Shown: positions 1 through 9,639, counted from the stretch's first letter. The stretch is 64,000 nucleotides of DNA from an uncultured Lachnospiraceae bacterium (GCA_910579505.1 CAJTTZ010000002.1:372001-436000), one strand, 5' to 3'. Translations and numbers: made by a program. The notes: generated by a model from the sequence alone, not told the origin.

Positions 1-1167
1 CACCCCAAGAAACAGGGCCAGATTTAAAAATGCTGTCACCATGGCCGCATCAATTATAAAATAACATCTGTTTGGAACATAATACCCGCCATACCCGAGC
101 GCCACGGGAAAGTAGGCCACCATACCTGTCAAAATTGCAAACACTGTGGCAATACCGTATTCCCGAAGGGCCATCCGGCACCTTCCCGACAAATACACGC
201 CCGCTGCGATCAGTAACAAAAATGCCAGTCCCAGTATAGTCTCCCGAAAAAGCCTGCCCGTCTCCTCCGCGAACATACGCACAGTATCGACACCCGCCTG
301 ACCAAAATGCAGACCTGCTCCCGCCGTACCGTCATGTCTGGAAAAATTGCCGGGTGCGGCAACGTTGATCAGCGCCCCGGCGAAGCCCGCCGCAAAAACA
401 GTCAGATTGTGCCGGGATACATTCCCTGTAAAGAGAAAGAAAACCACTGAAAGCAGCAGTGTCGTGTAACATCCAACACCAGCCACTGCCAGAGAGCCGC
501 CCGAGGAGAGAAACAGAAGGGCCGCCGCAGCTCCCATGCAGATCTTTTTCCTGCGCGGACCACAATTCTCCTTATTCATGAGAAGAAAAAGCGTCAACGC
601 AATGAGCAGCAGAGAAAAAGGCATACTGTACGCCACCGCCCCGGAAAACCAGAAGTAAATCTCCTCATAGACATCCGCGTTTACCACGGACAGGAAGAAA
701 AGCGTAAGAACCAGAAACCGCAGTGCCGTCAGGCTCTTCGCCGTACCCACCGGCTTCCCGCCGGATTCCTCCATCTCTCCGCCGTGCATTTCCGTACCCG
801 CCCGAAAATAGGACAGCCCCGTCCACAAAAGCGCCGCCAGCGAACCGAGAAGAAGCAGCGCGTTTCCCACCATTACCACCCGAAGCTGCGTCATGCCAAA
901 ATTATTGATCGGCGAGAGAAACGCCTGTAGAAACATGGAAAACCACGTTCCCTGCCAGTCCATGTACAAATCCTTCACATACAATAAAGATGCCGCAAAA
1001 TACTTCGGCAGCGAAACATGAAACGCCCCCACTCTCACACCGTGGGTAAAATCATCCCCGCTGAGAACCGTATAGCCCGCACCTGCCGCGAAAACGGCTA
1101 CCGCAGCCATCATTATAATAACGCACGCTATTATAACAAATATTTCCGCTGCCTTTTTTCCTCTCAC
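1..1167 (-). CDS. DUF6056-like polytopic membrane protein, 3' end cut by window
   Basis: The frame is open from a GTG at 1167 to the window edge (389 codons), so the C-terminus is missing. GTG is chosen because AAGGAG lies 7 nt upstream; an in-frame ATG at 1197 has no ribosome binding site. The N-terminus is a membrane segment followed by SGDDFTHG, and several hydrophobic helices follow. A loop carrying APGNFSRHDG resembles the PGN..R motif I associate with DUF6056 proteins, which are GT-C-like and found in polysaccharide loci. It starts 35 bases after the MBOAT gene and is probably the next gene in that operon. A glycosyltransferase role is inferred from fold and context only. Confidence 0.75.
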   Translation of the reverse strand, partial: MRGKKAAEIFVIIACVIIMMAAVAVFAAGAGYTVLSGDDFTHGVRVGAFHVSLPKYFAASLLYVKDLYMDWQGTWFSMFLQAFLSPINNFGMTQLRVVMVGNALLLLGSLAALLWTGLSYFRAGTEMHGGEMEESGGKPVGTAKSLTALRFLVLTLFFLSVVNADVYEEIYFWFSGAVAYSMPFSLLLIALTLFLLMNKENCGPRRKKICMGAAAALLFLSSGGSLAVAGVGCYTTLLLSVVFFLFTGNVSRHNLTVFAAGFAGALINVAAPGNFSRHDGTAGAGLHFGQAGVDTVRMFAEETGRLFRETILGLAFLLLIAAGVYLSGRCRMALREYGIATVFAILTGMVAYFPVALGYGGYYVPNRCYFIIDAAMVTAFLNLALFLGV

Positions 1168-1201
1168 CCTGTTGCTCCTTCCGTTCAGTACATGCATGTT
1201 G

Positions 1202-2782
1202 TCAGAAACTTTGGTACAGAAACGCAGCCGTGTCATAGCTTCCGCCGTAAATCCCCGTAATCAGCAAAAGCAGCACCACGCCGTAGTAACAGCACCACCG
1301 CAGCGCCATCGGACTCTCCGTTATCATCCGGCGCACGTCTTTCCCTTTTTCCTCCCAGACAGAAACCGCAAGCCACAAAATGCATGCCGCCGCAAGCAGC
1401 AAAAAGCCGTATCTGCCGAGCCCGTGGTCAGTCACCCCCAGGATTCCTTCCATCAATCGGAAATCCAAAAGAAGCGCCCGGTAAATTTCCCCTGCCTGAG
1501 GCAGACTCTCAGCACGTATCAGCACGTCCGCCGCAAATACGATTACCCATGTTCTCGCCATACTAAAGAAACTGTATCCTTTTCCGCCCTTGATGTGTAG
1601 TCTTTCCCTCCATATAACATACTGCTGTTCCAATACAAGGGAAATGCACATAATAACGCCATAATAGACGCCCCACAAGATATAGTTCACAGTTCTGCCA
1701 TGCCACATACCTGTCAGCAGCCACACCAGCATTGTTCCGATTATGCCCGTCACATGCTTTCCCATACGGGGCATTTTTTTCTTCGATGCCTTCCCGATTT
1801 TTCGTCCCGTTTTCGACATCACAAAAGTAAACATCACATAATCCTTAAACCATGTCCCCAGCGTAATATGCCATCTGCGCCAAAATTCCGCCACCGACTT
1901 TGAAAAATAAGGTCTTTTAAAATTCTCCGGCAGGAAAATATCAAAGGTTTCACTGATTCCCAGCGCCATATCCATATATCCCGAAAAATCTGCGTAGAGC
2001 TGCAGCATATAGAGAACCACGGCCAATGCGTAAATGCTGCCGGGAACTCCCCCGGCTGCACTCCCAAACACATTTCCCACAAAGAGATTGATGCGGTCCG
2101 CAATCACAAGCTTCTTGAAGGCACCCCAGACGAACCGCTGTACGCCAAAAAGCATTCTCTCATAATCAAAGACATGCTCCCGCTCGAACTCTCCCTGCAA
2201 TTTCGCATAGCGGTTAAAGGGTCCCTGCGTAATCGCCGGAAAATACGCAAGAAACAGGAAAAGTCTGACAGGATTTTCCTGCGCCCGGCACTGTTCCCGT
2301 CCCACGTCCACCACATAGCCGATTGCCGTCAGCGTATAAAAAGAGATTCCCAGGGGCATGACTATGCGCCCGAAAAAAGTGTCGCTCCTCGGCGTGGTCA
2401 GCCCCAGCTTCTGCAGACAGGGCAGGATCACAACCATATATTTTGCACAGAGCAAAATGCCGAGACTGCACACAAAATAAAGGATTTGAACACGTCTTCT
2501 GCGCCTCTCAAATCCCAGTTTCACTATCTTTTTCCTCTCTTTATCCGCTATATCCGAAAGCACATTTTTCTGTGTTTCCAAACTGCGTTTTAAATACAGG
2601 CCGCCCGCGTAAGCGCCTGTTCCCGTCAAAAGAATCCCAATTGGAATGCCACCTGTACCGGCCACGTAAAACAGGCCGCTTGCCACGGCCAAAATGATCC
2701 ACTGGCGCTTAACCGGCACCAGATAATAGAGGGCGAAAGATATCACCCAAAGTATAATAAATGCAGCAGATAAAAATTGCAT
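1202..2782 (-). CDS. MBOAT family membrane O-acyltransferase (AlgI/DltB-like)
   Basis: 526 residues, polytopic. It carries the MBOAT signatures FWRRWHITLGTWFKDY (His about 305) and LLTGMWHG (catalytic-type His about 361). Family members accept an acyl group on the cytoplasmic side, from a carrier protein in DltB or acetyl-CoA in AlgI/PatA, and pass it to an extracytoplasmic acceptor. The ATG at 2782 is chosen because GGAGG sits 5 nt upstream and MQFLSAAF matches the usual family start. An in-frame ATG at 2821 overlaps the carrier-protein gene but has no well-spaced site. It follows acyl carrier, formyltransferase, adenylating and SGNH genes, the full set of parts of a DltABCD-like pathway, so its donor is probably the neighbouring carrier protein. 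Confidence 0.92.
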   Translation of the reverse strand: MQFLSAAFIILWVISFALYYLVPVKRQWIILAVASGLFYVAGTGGIPIGILLTGTGAYAGGLYLKRSLETQKNVLSDIADKERKKIVKLGFERRRRRVQILYFVCSLGILLCAKYMVVILPCLQKLGLTTPRSDTFFGRIVMPLGISFYTLTAIGYVVDVGREQCRAQENPVRLFLFLAYFPAITQGPFNRYAKLQGEFEREHVFDYERMLFGVQRFVWGAFKKLVIADRINLFVGNVFGSAAGGVPGSIYALAVVLYMLQLYADFSGYMDMALGISETFDIFLPENFKRPYFSKSVAEFWRRWHITLGTWFKDYVMFTFVMSKTGRKIGKASKKKMPRMGKHVTGIIGTMLVWLLTGMWHGRTVNYILWGVYYGVIMCISLVLEQQYVIWRERLHIKGGKGYSFFSMARTWVIVFAADVLIRAESLPQAGEIYRALLLDFRLMEGILGVTDHGLGRYGFLLLAAACILWLAVSVWEEKGKDVRRMITESPMALRWCCYYGVVLLLLITGIYGGSYDTAAFLYQSF

Positions 2783-2813
2783 CGGCTCCTCCATCAGGAG
2801 AATGCTCACATTC

Positions 2814-3047
2814 TCATTCATCCTCCAGCAGGCGTCTCACCAGTTCTATGACCGCCTCCTTATTTCTGAAATTCTCGGCCACCACATATTTGGCGTCTAT
2901 CTCAATATCAAAGACATCCTCAAGCTCGCTCACAACATTGATTACCGTAAAGGAGTCGATTACGCCCTCCTCCATCATGTTGTCGCCGGTATAGTCGAGA
3001 GCCTCCTCACAGTATTCTTCTAAAATCTCTAAAATCTTTTCTTCCAT
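2814..3047 (-). CDS. Acyl/peptidyl carrier protein (DltC-like)
   Basis: 77-residue acidic protein. The phosphopantetheine attachment site is in EEGVIDSFTV: the Ser follows Asp about residue 32, as in the DSL/DSF motif of carrier proteins. Size and acidity fit DltC or a stand-alone PCP. It lies between the formyltransferase and MBOAT genes, downstream of an amino-acid adenylating enzyme, so it probably carries an aminoacyl or formyl-aminoacyl thioester from the adenylating enzyme to the MBOAT protein. A well-spaced AAAGGA precedes the ATG. A phosphopantetheinyl transferase is not seen here and would be encoded elsewhere. Confidence 0.9.
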   Translation of the reverse strand: MEEKILEILEEYCEEALDYTGDNMMEEGVIDSFTVINVVSELEDVFDIEIDAKYVVAENFRNKEAVIELVRRLLEDE

Positions 3048-3131
3048 AAACTGATATCCTTTCTCGTCTGTTATCTGTACTTATATTTTACACCCGCATA
3101 AGCAGATTTTTTCATTCCTGATCCTTCCATG

Positions 3132-3989
3132 TCATAACAACCGATATTTTATTTTCAGCAACATACCGTCAGCAAACGGCACATAGAGCATGTCCGCCCC
3201 CTCTGTTCTCTTTTCCGGGGCAATCTTTCGATATCGTAAAACTTCCGCCCGTTTTCCTGCAACTTCCATCTGCAGCGGCGGAAATATCCCGATTTTCCCA
3301 TAATCCACACTGCGAAGCAGTCGGTACAGTTTCTCCGGCGGTTCATTTAGGTCAAAAAATCCGTCTCCCGGTATCTCTGTTGAACGATACATCCGTCTCT
3401 TAGGCGAAAACCCCTGCGGTCTCGCCTCGGCGTTTTCCTGCAAAACACCGTCAAAGCATTCACAAAATCCATCATATGCCAGGTCCATCAAGGTTTCCGT
3501 CAGTTCATATGCCTTCGTGTCAGATCCGATCCCGCAGCTCTTCTGGATGATGATATTTCCCTCATCCACCCCCGCCGTCACATAGTGCCAAGTGATACCC
3601 GTGCGCGCCTCCCCCTGATAAATGACCCAGCTTGGCGCGTTTCTCCCGGGATAATCCGGCAGAAGCGCATTGTGGAAGTTGATGATCGTCATATTTTCCC
3701 GTTCCACCAGCGCCGCCGGAAACAAAAAATTGTTGCTGGCGGAGACAATCAGCGTTTTCTCCTGTATTTTTCCAAGATACTCACCGAGCTCTCTTTTATC
3801 CGGCAAGGATGCGAAAGGAATGCCCCTCTCCTCGCATATCTGTTTCGTCACACTCAGGGCGTGAATCTCATGCTCAATGAACTGAAGCACATAGCCGTAA
3901 TCCGGCCGCCTGTCCGCTGCGTACTTCAATATTTCCCCGGTCGCCTTGCCGTAACCGATTATCACGACCCTCTCAAAATTTGTCTTCAT
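3132..3989 (-). CDS. N10-formyl-THF-dependent formyltransferase (Fmt/LgrA-F fold)
   Basis: 285 residues. The catalytic region is canonical: INFHNALLPDYPGRNAPSW carries the Asn and His of the N-x-H...LLP...G..P motif, and GITWHYVTAGVDEGNII carries the catalytic Asp. Family members transfer a formyl group from N10-formyl-THF to a primary amine on Met-tRNA, a UDP/TDP-amino sugar, or a carrier-bound amino acid (the F domain of gramicidin synthetase LgrA). It is shorter than Met-tRNA formyltransferase. It lies 55 bases after the adenylating enzyme and 84 bases before the carrier-protein gene, which favours an aminoacyl-carrier substrate; an amino sugar remains possible. GGAG is 4 nt before the ATG. 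Confidence 0.88.
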   Translation of the reverse strand: MKTNFERVVIIGYGKATGEILKYAADRRPDYGYVLQFIEHEIHALSVTKQICEERGIPFASLPDKRELGEYLGKIQEKTLIVSASNNFLFPAALVERENMTIINFHNALLPDYPGRNAPSWVIYQGEARTGITWHYVTAGVDEGNIIIQKSCGIGSDTKAYELTETLMDLAYDGFCECFDGVLQENAEARPQGFSPKRRMYRSTEIPGDGFFDLNEPPEKLYRLLRSVDYGKIGIFPPLQMEVAGKRAEVLRYRKIAPEKRTEGADMLYVPFADGMLLKIKYRLL

Positions 3990-4044
3990 ACAGCTCCACT
4001 CATTATCACACAGCCGTCTGGCCGTTCCGTTTGCCGCTTCCCGT

Positions 4045-5556
4045 CTATTTTATGTTTTCTTTCAGCTTCACCCGGTCGATCTTTCCGTTGGCGTTGATCG
4101 GCATTTTCTCCACACGGACCACCTTATTCGGCAGCATATACTCGGGCACGAGATGGGAAATCTTTTCGTTGATATACGCCTTTTCCAGTTCCTCCTCGAT
4201 AAAAAGCACGATCTTCTGTCGCTTCTCGTCATAAAGACAGCAATTCAGGGAAATTTCCGGCAGAGAAGACACCGCCGTCTCAATCTCTCCCAGCTCGATT
4301 CTATGCCCCATATGCTTGATCTGGAAGTCCTTCCTCGAAAGATAAATGATCTCACCGCGCTCATTGTATTTCACGATATCGCCTGTCCGATAGACCAGCT
4401 CCGGCACTGCCTGATTCAGGGGATTTTGCACAAACGCTTCCCTCGTCTTCTCCGGGTTTTTGTAATAGCCCATGGACAGGGACGTGCCTCTGACACATAG
4501 CTCTCCCGGCTCTTCCCCTGTCACCAGTTCGTTCTTTTCATTTAACACGAGAATGTCCGTGTTCGGCATGGGAAACCCGATAGGAAGCGGCTCCTCGTCA
4601 GAAAATTCACGGTCAACAATATAATAAGTACAGGCGTCCGTGATCTCCGTGGGACCGTACAGGTTCGCGTACTGTACGTCCGGCAGGAATTTCCGCCACA
4701 CGTTCAGCTGTTTATTCGGCATGACCTCGCCGCAGAACAGCACCCGCCTCAGCGTGTCCGACAGATCCACATTTTTGAACGCCTTGAGCTTCGCCACAAC
4801 AATCAGCGCAGATGGCACCCAAAAGATGGTATTGATCTTCTTTTCCCTCAAATATTCCAGAAGGGGTACCGGCTGGGCAAAAAGCGTTTTCGGAATAATA
4901 TAAGTCGTCGCACCCGTTTTCAGTGTGCTGTAAATGTCCAGAATGGAATTGTCAAAATAGAACGGCGCCTGGTTGCCGAAGCTGTCCTTCTCCGTAATTT
5001 CGAAGGTTTCCGTCACCCAGTCTATGTAGTCGATCACCGCCCGGTGATTGATGGTCACGCCCTTTGGAACACCCGTGGAGCCGGAGGTAAAGAGCACATA
5101 CAGAAGGTCGGTGTCAATGCCGCGCCTTCTCACTTCCTCCAATGCCGCTTCCCGCGCGGATTCTGCCGGCAGAACATCCTCCAGCAGAAGGAACTCCCCC
5201 TTATAATCATATGCCGAAAAGACATCCCGCAAAGCCCCTGCAGTAATCACTACCGCGGGCTCCAACACTTCCAGAATCTTATTCACACGGCTCCCCGGCA
5301 TGTCCACGTCTATCGGAGAGTAAAAGTTGCAGCTGTAAGCCGCTCCCATAAAGGAGACAAGCACGTCCACGCCCTTTTCCAGAAAAACAGCGACAGGCTT
5401 TTTAAAGAGCCCTCTCGCCGTCAGTTCACATGCAATGGCTCTCGCCTGTACGCGCAGCTGTCCAAAAGTAATTTCCTTATTTTCATCCGCATAGGCTGTC
5501 TTATCGGGGAAACGCGCCGCCGTCTCGTCCAGCCAGTAGGTAACGTTCGCTTTCAT
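4045..5556 (-). CDS. Amino-acid adenylating enzyme (DltA-like / stand-alone NRPS A domain)
   Basis: 503 residues, a full-length ANL enzyme. Visible motifs are the P-loop FTSGSTGVPKG (156-166), the core NLYGPTE (298-304) and C-terminal GKIDR with catalytic Lys492. Asp202 in the FDNS segment matches the Asp that binds the substrate alpha-amino group in amino-acid A domains, so an amino acid substrate is likely. Cys275 in LFCGE occupies the place of the DltA Cys linked to D-alanine selectivity. It should activate an amino acid as aminoacyl-AMP and load the carrier protein encoded at 2814-3047. AAGGAA precedes the ATG and the gene begins 10 bases after the SGNH gene. The exact amino acid cannot be read from sequence alone. 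Confidence 0.9.
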   Translation of the reverse strand: MKANVTYWLDETAARFPDKTAYADENKEITFGQLRVQARAIACELTARGLFKKPVAVFLEKGVDVLVSFMGAAYSCNFYSPIDVDMPGSRVNKILEVLEPAVVITAGALRDVFSAYDYKGEFLLLEDVLPAESAREAALEEVRRRGIDTDLLYVLFTSGSTGVPKGVTINHRAVIDYIDWVTETFEITEKDSFGNQAPFYFDNSILDIYSTLKTGATTYIIPKTLFAQPVPLLEYLREKKINTIFWVPSALIVVAKLKAFKNVDLSDTLRRVLFCGEVMPNKQLNVWRKFLPDVQYANLYGPTEITDACTYYIVDREFSDEEPLPIGFPMPNTDILVLNEKNELVTGEEPGELCVRGTSLSMGYYKNPEKTREAFVQNPLNQAVPELVYRTGDIVKYNERGEIIYLSRKDFQIKHMGHRIELGEIETAVSSLPEISLNCCLYDEKRQKIVLFIEEELEKAYINEKISHLVPEYMLPNKVVRVEKMPINANGKIDRVKLKENIK

Positions 5557-5565
5557 AATTTTTCC

Positions 5566-6633
5566 TTATTGCGCCAGATAGTAAGTATCCGCCGTCTTTT
5601 CAGTCTTTACATGGTACACGTCGTACAAATCCGTCATCTCAAGGCCGCATCCCGCCGGATCGTAGGAGCCGCACAGGGTAAGTCCCTTCCTGGCCGCCAG
5701 ATTTTTTACCTCTTCCTCCACTTCCAGCGTGATCTGAAAAGCCTCCTCAGATTCTATGTAATTATACATCATGGGCGAATAGGGTGGCAAGTATAAAATG
5801 ACCTCCACACCCGCATCCAGCAGATAGTCAATCAGCCCGGAAAGCCTCTGAAAATGCCATTCGTCTATCTCCGTATAATCCGTCATCCGATAGACCACAT
5901 GCTCTTCCATCGCCTGTCTTGTCATCTCCTCAACGTCCGCCGGATTCACCTCGCGCAGCTTGCGCTGATAGCTGACGCTTCCGTCATAATGTTTCAGATA
6001 CTTTTCCGTCTCCCAACCGTCCGTGTAATTTACGGCAAACCTCTTTCTGTCGGGAAGAAGGGTGACGTTGTAGCGGAAATAGTCTAAAGAGAGCGCTTTT
6101 GAAAATTCCCTGCCCGTATCTTTATGCGGGTTCGCAAGCTCCGGCGACAGTTTTCCGTCCAGCGCCAGCGACATATAGTTTGCATAGCTTTCCAATTCCT
6201 TCCACTTCTCGTTGTCATGGCTCCTGTTAAAGAGAAATGCGTCCACGCCGACCACCATCGTTTTCGGAAGCTTCTCCTCCGCAGCCAAAATGCCCGTCAC
6301 CGCCAGAAGGTCATAAATCGTAGCCTCCGACAGCCCCGCATTGTAAAAGGAATCCGTCCCGAACATGGTATGGTCAAACGTATACACCCGGCTGGAACCG
6401 AGAACCATGACCTGCGGCGCCTCCTCCATCCCTTTTAGGCGTGCCGCCAGAAGGTTCCTGTCGTTGTAATCAGAGTCTTCCAGCCCCTCCACGTTCTTTC
6501 CCGCCGCCATCTGCGCGGCGATTTCATCATAGGTAACGCGGAGAAGGGCGTAGGAATCCACGTACCAGTTAACCCATCCTATGAAAAGAAGCAGCGGCAG
6601 GAGAAAGAGTGCCGCCTTTAACCATTTTTTCAT
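5566..6633 (-). CDS. Membrane-anchored SGNH-like protein (DltD/AlgJ-type partner)
   Basis: 355 residues with one N-terminal membrane anchor (about 6-22) and an extracytoplasmic domain. The nucleophile block is VLGSSRV (79-82) and the C-terminal DVYH (Asp338, His341) gives the Asp/His of an SGNH hydrolase fold. In Dlt and alginate systems such proteins finish transfer of the MBOAT-bound acyl group onto the polymer. The start overlaps the previous stop by 4 bases (ATGA) and has a GGAGGA site. The overall sequence is not close enough to DltD to name it so; assignment rests on motifs and on the neighbouring adenylating, carrier and MBOAT genes. Confidence 0.78.
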   Translation of the reverse strand: MKKWLKAALFLLPLLLFIGWVNWYVDSYALLRVTYDEIAAQMAAGKNVEGLEDSDYNDRNLLAARLKGMEEAPQVMVLGSSRVYTFDHTMFGTDSFYNAGLSEATIYDLLAVTGILAAEEKLPKTMVVGVDAFLFNRSHDNEKWKELESYANYMSLALDGKLSPELANPHKDTGREFSKALSLDYFRYNVTLLPDRKRFAVNYTDGWETEKYLKHYDGSVSYQRKLREVNPADVEEMTRQAMEEHVVYRMTDYTEIDEWHFQRLSGLIDYLLDAGVEVILYLPPYSPMMYNYIESEEAFQITLEVEEEVKNLAARKGLTLCGSYDPAGCGLEMTDLYDVYHVKTEKTADTYYLAQ

Positions 6634-8402
6634 CTTTCCTCCCCCAACCCGACATGAAACAAAAACGGCAGCGCCACAAACACCCCGTAAGCATACCGAA
6701 GCTCATTGTACACCGGGGCAGCCAGAAGCAGGCTCACCAAAAGCATCACACAGGGCGCGAACGCGATTGCCCGCCGCCCCCTGTATAGCGTACATGCAAG
6801 CGCAAACAGCAGCAGCCACGTATTCATCCCCAGACTCCACACCCTGTTATAAAAGGTCTGGAACCACTGTAAAAATTCTCCCATGGACAGACTATCATCA
6901 TAGCTGAAAACTTTCCTCTCGTTCTCGATGCCAAAAGGATTATCCACCATAAAATACTCACTGTAAAGAATCTGGTCATGGGGAATGTGTAATGCATAAT
7001 ACCCCGCCGTCTGCCGAATCTCCGCCTCCAGATAAAGCATGGGATTGCGAAGCCCCACATCCAGCCAGAGTTTTGCGTACGCTCCCCTGTTGTCCGCGAT
7101 CACCTGTTGATTGCCGTTCTCGCGTATGTAATTTTTCGTCACATCAAACAAATAGGGGTTGTAATACTCGTCGATCTTCTCCAGCGGGACAACCGCCTCC
7201 ATCATTTCCACTTCCTCAGCCCTAAGGTTACCGCCTCGGACATAGGTGCAGAGCAGATGCTGTACCGGCATGGTCAGGCTCTCAATCGTGTCCGGCGGCT
7301 GCACCTGTAAGGCATGAAGAATCGGTCCCTGCCAGAGAAGGTAGCAGACCAGCACAGCAGCCACCGAAGTGTACATGCGCTGCCTCTCCCGTCCCGAAAA
7401 AAGCCGCCGCCAACCGCCTTCCCTGCCTCCACTGTCCTTTGCCAACGTCCTCCGCCCTTTGAAAAACTGCGACGTAATCAGCACAAACGCCGTCCCCAGA
7501 AACACAAAGATGCCGTTGCTTCTGAGGAGGCAGACTGACACGCCAGTCCCAAAAAACCAGAGCCAGCGCCGGCCGGCCGGCATCCCAAAAGTCATCTCCC
7601 CTCCGTCAAAACTGCCCGGAGTCTCTGTCCGCCCGGCATCGCCGCGCGAAGCCTGTGTCAAAGCGCAATTATGTGCCGCCCACACAAAAAGCAGGAACGC
7701 CGCCGTAAACCAGGCGTCCTTGCCCATGCAGATACTGAGCATCCCATTGAGGGGGAGAAGCGCATAGAAAAACACCGCAAGGACAAGCCAAAGACGCCTT
7801 GTGCCCCGCCGGTACAAAAGATACAGATAAAATCCGAAAACCGCCGCCGTCAGCGCCATCTGAAAAAAGGTATACAGCGCCACCGCCGCCGTGTAGTCGT
7901 GAAAGAGACCATAACCCACCGTCAGAAAGACTTTGATAATGAGCGTATGAAAATAGGGGTGGTGGTTTGATTTTGCCGCCATACCAAGCGCCTGTTCCAT
8001 CTGCCACACCGCATCGTTGTTAAACCATGTGGGATAATATATGAGATAGTAAGGCAGATAGCACAGCAGGCACAACAGAAAAAACAGAAGCCAGATCCAC
8101 CAGCGGCCCCGCCTCTCCTTCCCGGCCGGAAAAACTCTGTGATATACCCTCTGCACGCCCGACGGCAAAAGCCCAATCAAAACGGCGCCATTCTCCATAA
8201 GGAAACCCGCGCCGGCCAGTACGGCAAAGCTTCCCGCCGCCCAGAGCACGAGCCTCGCCAGATTCTGCGCATTGCTGTAGTCCACCGATCCCTGCCAGTC
8301 CCCAAGCACGACAAAACAGGCATAGCAAACTGCAATGGGAAGCAGAAGAAAGAGCTTACATCCCGTGGGGCGCTGTATTTTTATGTCCCTTTCTGATCCC
8401 AT
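6630..8402 (-). CDS. DUF6020-like polytopic membrane protein, putative GT-C glycosyltransferase
   Basis: 590 residues with many hydrophobic helices. The first large loop contains YYPTWFNNDAVWQMEQALG, and a later segment reads CMGKDAWFTAAF; both are shared in outline with the paralogue at 33017-34684 (YPGFFVYDAQDEY, CSAKDALFTLAL). Acidic residues in the first extracytoplasmic loop are usual for GT-C enzymes that use polyprenyl-phosphate sugars. GGAGG lies 7 nt before the ATG and the 3' end overlaps the SGNH gene by 4 bases. The transferase role is inferred. Confidence 0.75.
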   Translation of the reverse strand: MGSERDIKIQRPTGCKLFLLLPIAVCYACFVVLGDWQGSVDYSNAQNLARLVLWAAGSFAVLAGAGFLMENGAVLIGLLPSGVQRVYHRVFPAGKERRGRWWIWLLFFLLCLLCYLPYYLIYYPTWFNNDAVWQMEQALGMAAKSNHHPYFHTLIIKVFLTVGYGLFHDYTAAVALYTFFQMALTAAVFGFYLYLLYRRGTRRLWLVLAVFFYALLPLNGMLSICMGKDAWFTAAFLLFVWAAHNCALTQASRGDAGRTETPGSFDGGEMTFGMPAGRRWLWFFGTGVSVCLLRSNGIFVFLGTAFVLITSQFFKGRRTLAKDSGGREGGWRRLFSGRERQRMYTSVAAVLVCYLLWQGPILHALQVQPPDTIESLTMPVQHLLCTYVRGGNLRAEEVEMMEAVVPLEKIDEYYNPYLFDVTKNYIRENGNQQVIADNRGAYAKLWLDVGLRNPMLYLEAEIRQTAGYYALHIPHDQILYSEYFMVDNPFGIENERKVFSYDDSLSMGEFLQWFQTFYNRVWSLGMNTWLLLFALACTLYRGRRAIAFAPCVMLLVSLLLAAPVYNELRYAYGVFVALPFLFHVGLGEER

Positions 8403-8498
8403 GCGATATCCTCCGTGCTCCGCCTTTCTTCTTTCCCCGCCGCATCTCTCTGCTTATCGAGCGTAATCCCCGCCCCGTCTACTGCTTCATTGTCTCTT

Positions 8499-9626
8499 TC
8501 ACCGACTCTTATGCTTCTTCCAATATTCCTCGCACACTTCGTCGATATAGTCCCGCCACTGTCCGTAAATTGCCTCGTCGTTGGCTCTCTGCGCGATTTT
8601 TCTTGCCTCCCGGCCAAGTCTTTCGGCAAGCGCCGGGTCGTCGATCAGCCGGTTGATGCCGTCCTCCATCGCTTTCTGGTTCTTGATGGGAATCAGCAGA
8701 CCGTCCACCTCGTTTGTCATTATCGTGCGCGGACCGCCGCAGGGGCAATCCGTCGCCACAATGGGCAGCCCTAACGCCATCGCTTCCATCAGGGCGTTCG
8801 GCAGTCCCTCCCAGTCAGAGCTGAACGCAAAAAGCGCCGCATCCGGGAGCTGTTTTTCCAGACTGTCACTGGCTCCCATCAGATGCACATAATCCTGTGC
8901 CTGCAGTTCCTCTATCGTCCGCTCTAAAAGTTCCTTCGTACCGTCCTCCGTATCCCTGCCGTAAATTTTCAGATCGTAATCCGGGTGTCTTTTATGCACT
9001 TCGTGGAAGGCCCGGATCAGCATGACCTGATTTTTGAAATCCACCAGCCGGCCGGACTGCACCACCGTTTTTGTCCGTTTCTCCGGCTCCGGCACACCGA
9101 TGTACTTGGGATTCAGCGGATTTAGAATAATGCGTGAATTTTTCTGCAATCTGGGAGCAAAAAACTCTCTTGCACCTTCCGTCTGAAAAACGCAGCCGTT
9201 GGCCCTTGGAAACAGAAAAGGGATCTGCACCTTGTCAAAGGGTCTGTCATAGTGTCCCACCGGGTCTGTCCGTATGGAAATCAGCACCGGAATCTTAATA
9301 AAAAAAGCCGCCGTCAGTCCCCGGTACAGCGCTTTCCTGGCAAACGGGATAAGAATATCCGGCTTTTCCTTCTTCAAAAACTCTTTCAGGTAACGGATGC
9401 GCAGAAAAAACTGGGTCAGGCGGTTTTTCCCCTCGTCCCCCGGCCGCAGTCCTACATGCACACGCCGCACCTTCTCATCAATCCGAAATTCATCCTCTCC
9501 CTGCCACTCCGTAGCGACAAGCACCTCATATCCGTTCTGCACAAAGCGGTTGGACAAATTTGAGACCACCCGCTCCGCGCCGCCCTGTTCCAGACAATTC
9601 AAGTGAAACGCAATCTTACGAACCAT
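8499..9626 (-). CDS. Glycosyltransferase family 4
   Basis: 375 residues, GT-B fold. The N-terminal NCLEQGGAERV is the usual GT4 glycine-rich acceptor/donor loop. The C-terminal half holds the FSSDWEGLPNALMEAMALG E-x7-E donor-binding region followed by GLPIVATDCPCGGPRTI. This is a cytoplasmic retaining transferase adding a sugar from a nucleotide donor to the lipid-linked oligosaccharide. GAGGAGG precedes the ATG. A copy of a 15-base repeat lies just upstream, between this gene and the preceding GT4 (9640-9654). Donor and linkage are unknown. Confidence 0.92.
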   Translation of the reverse strand: MVRKIAFHLNCLEQGGAERVVSNLSNRFVQNGYEVLVATEWQGEDEFRIDEKVRRVHVGLRPGDEGKNRLTQFFLRIRYLKEFLKKEKPDILIPFARKALYRGLTAAFFIKIPVLISIRTDPVGHYDRPFDKVQIPFLFPRANGCVFQTEGAREFFAPRLQKNSRIILNPLNPKYIGVPEPEKRTKTVVQSGRLVDFKNQVMLIRAFHEVHKRHPDYDLKIYGRDTEDGTKELLERTIEELQAQDYVHLMGASDSLEKQLPDAALFAFSSDWEGLPNALMEAMALGLPIVATDCPCGGPRTIMTNEVDGLLIPIKNQKAMEDGINRLIDDPALAERLGREARKIAQRANDEAIYGQWRDYIDEVCEEYWKKHKSR

Positions 9627-9639
9627 ATTTCCTCCTCAA

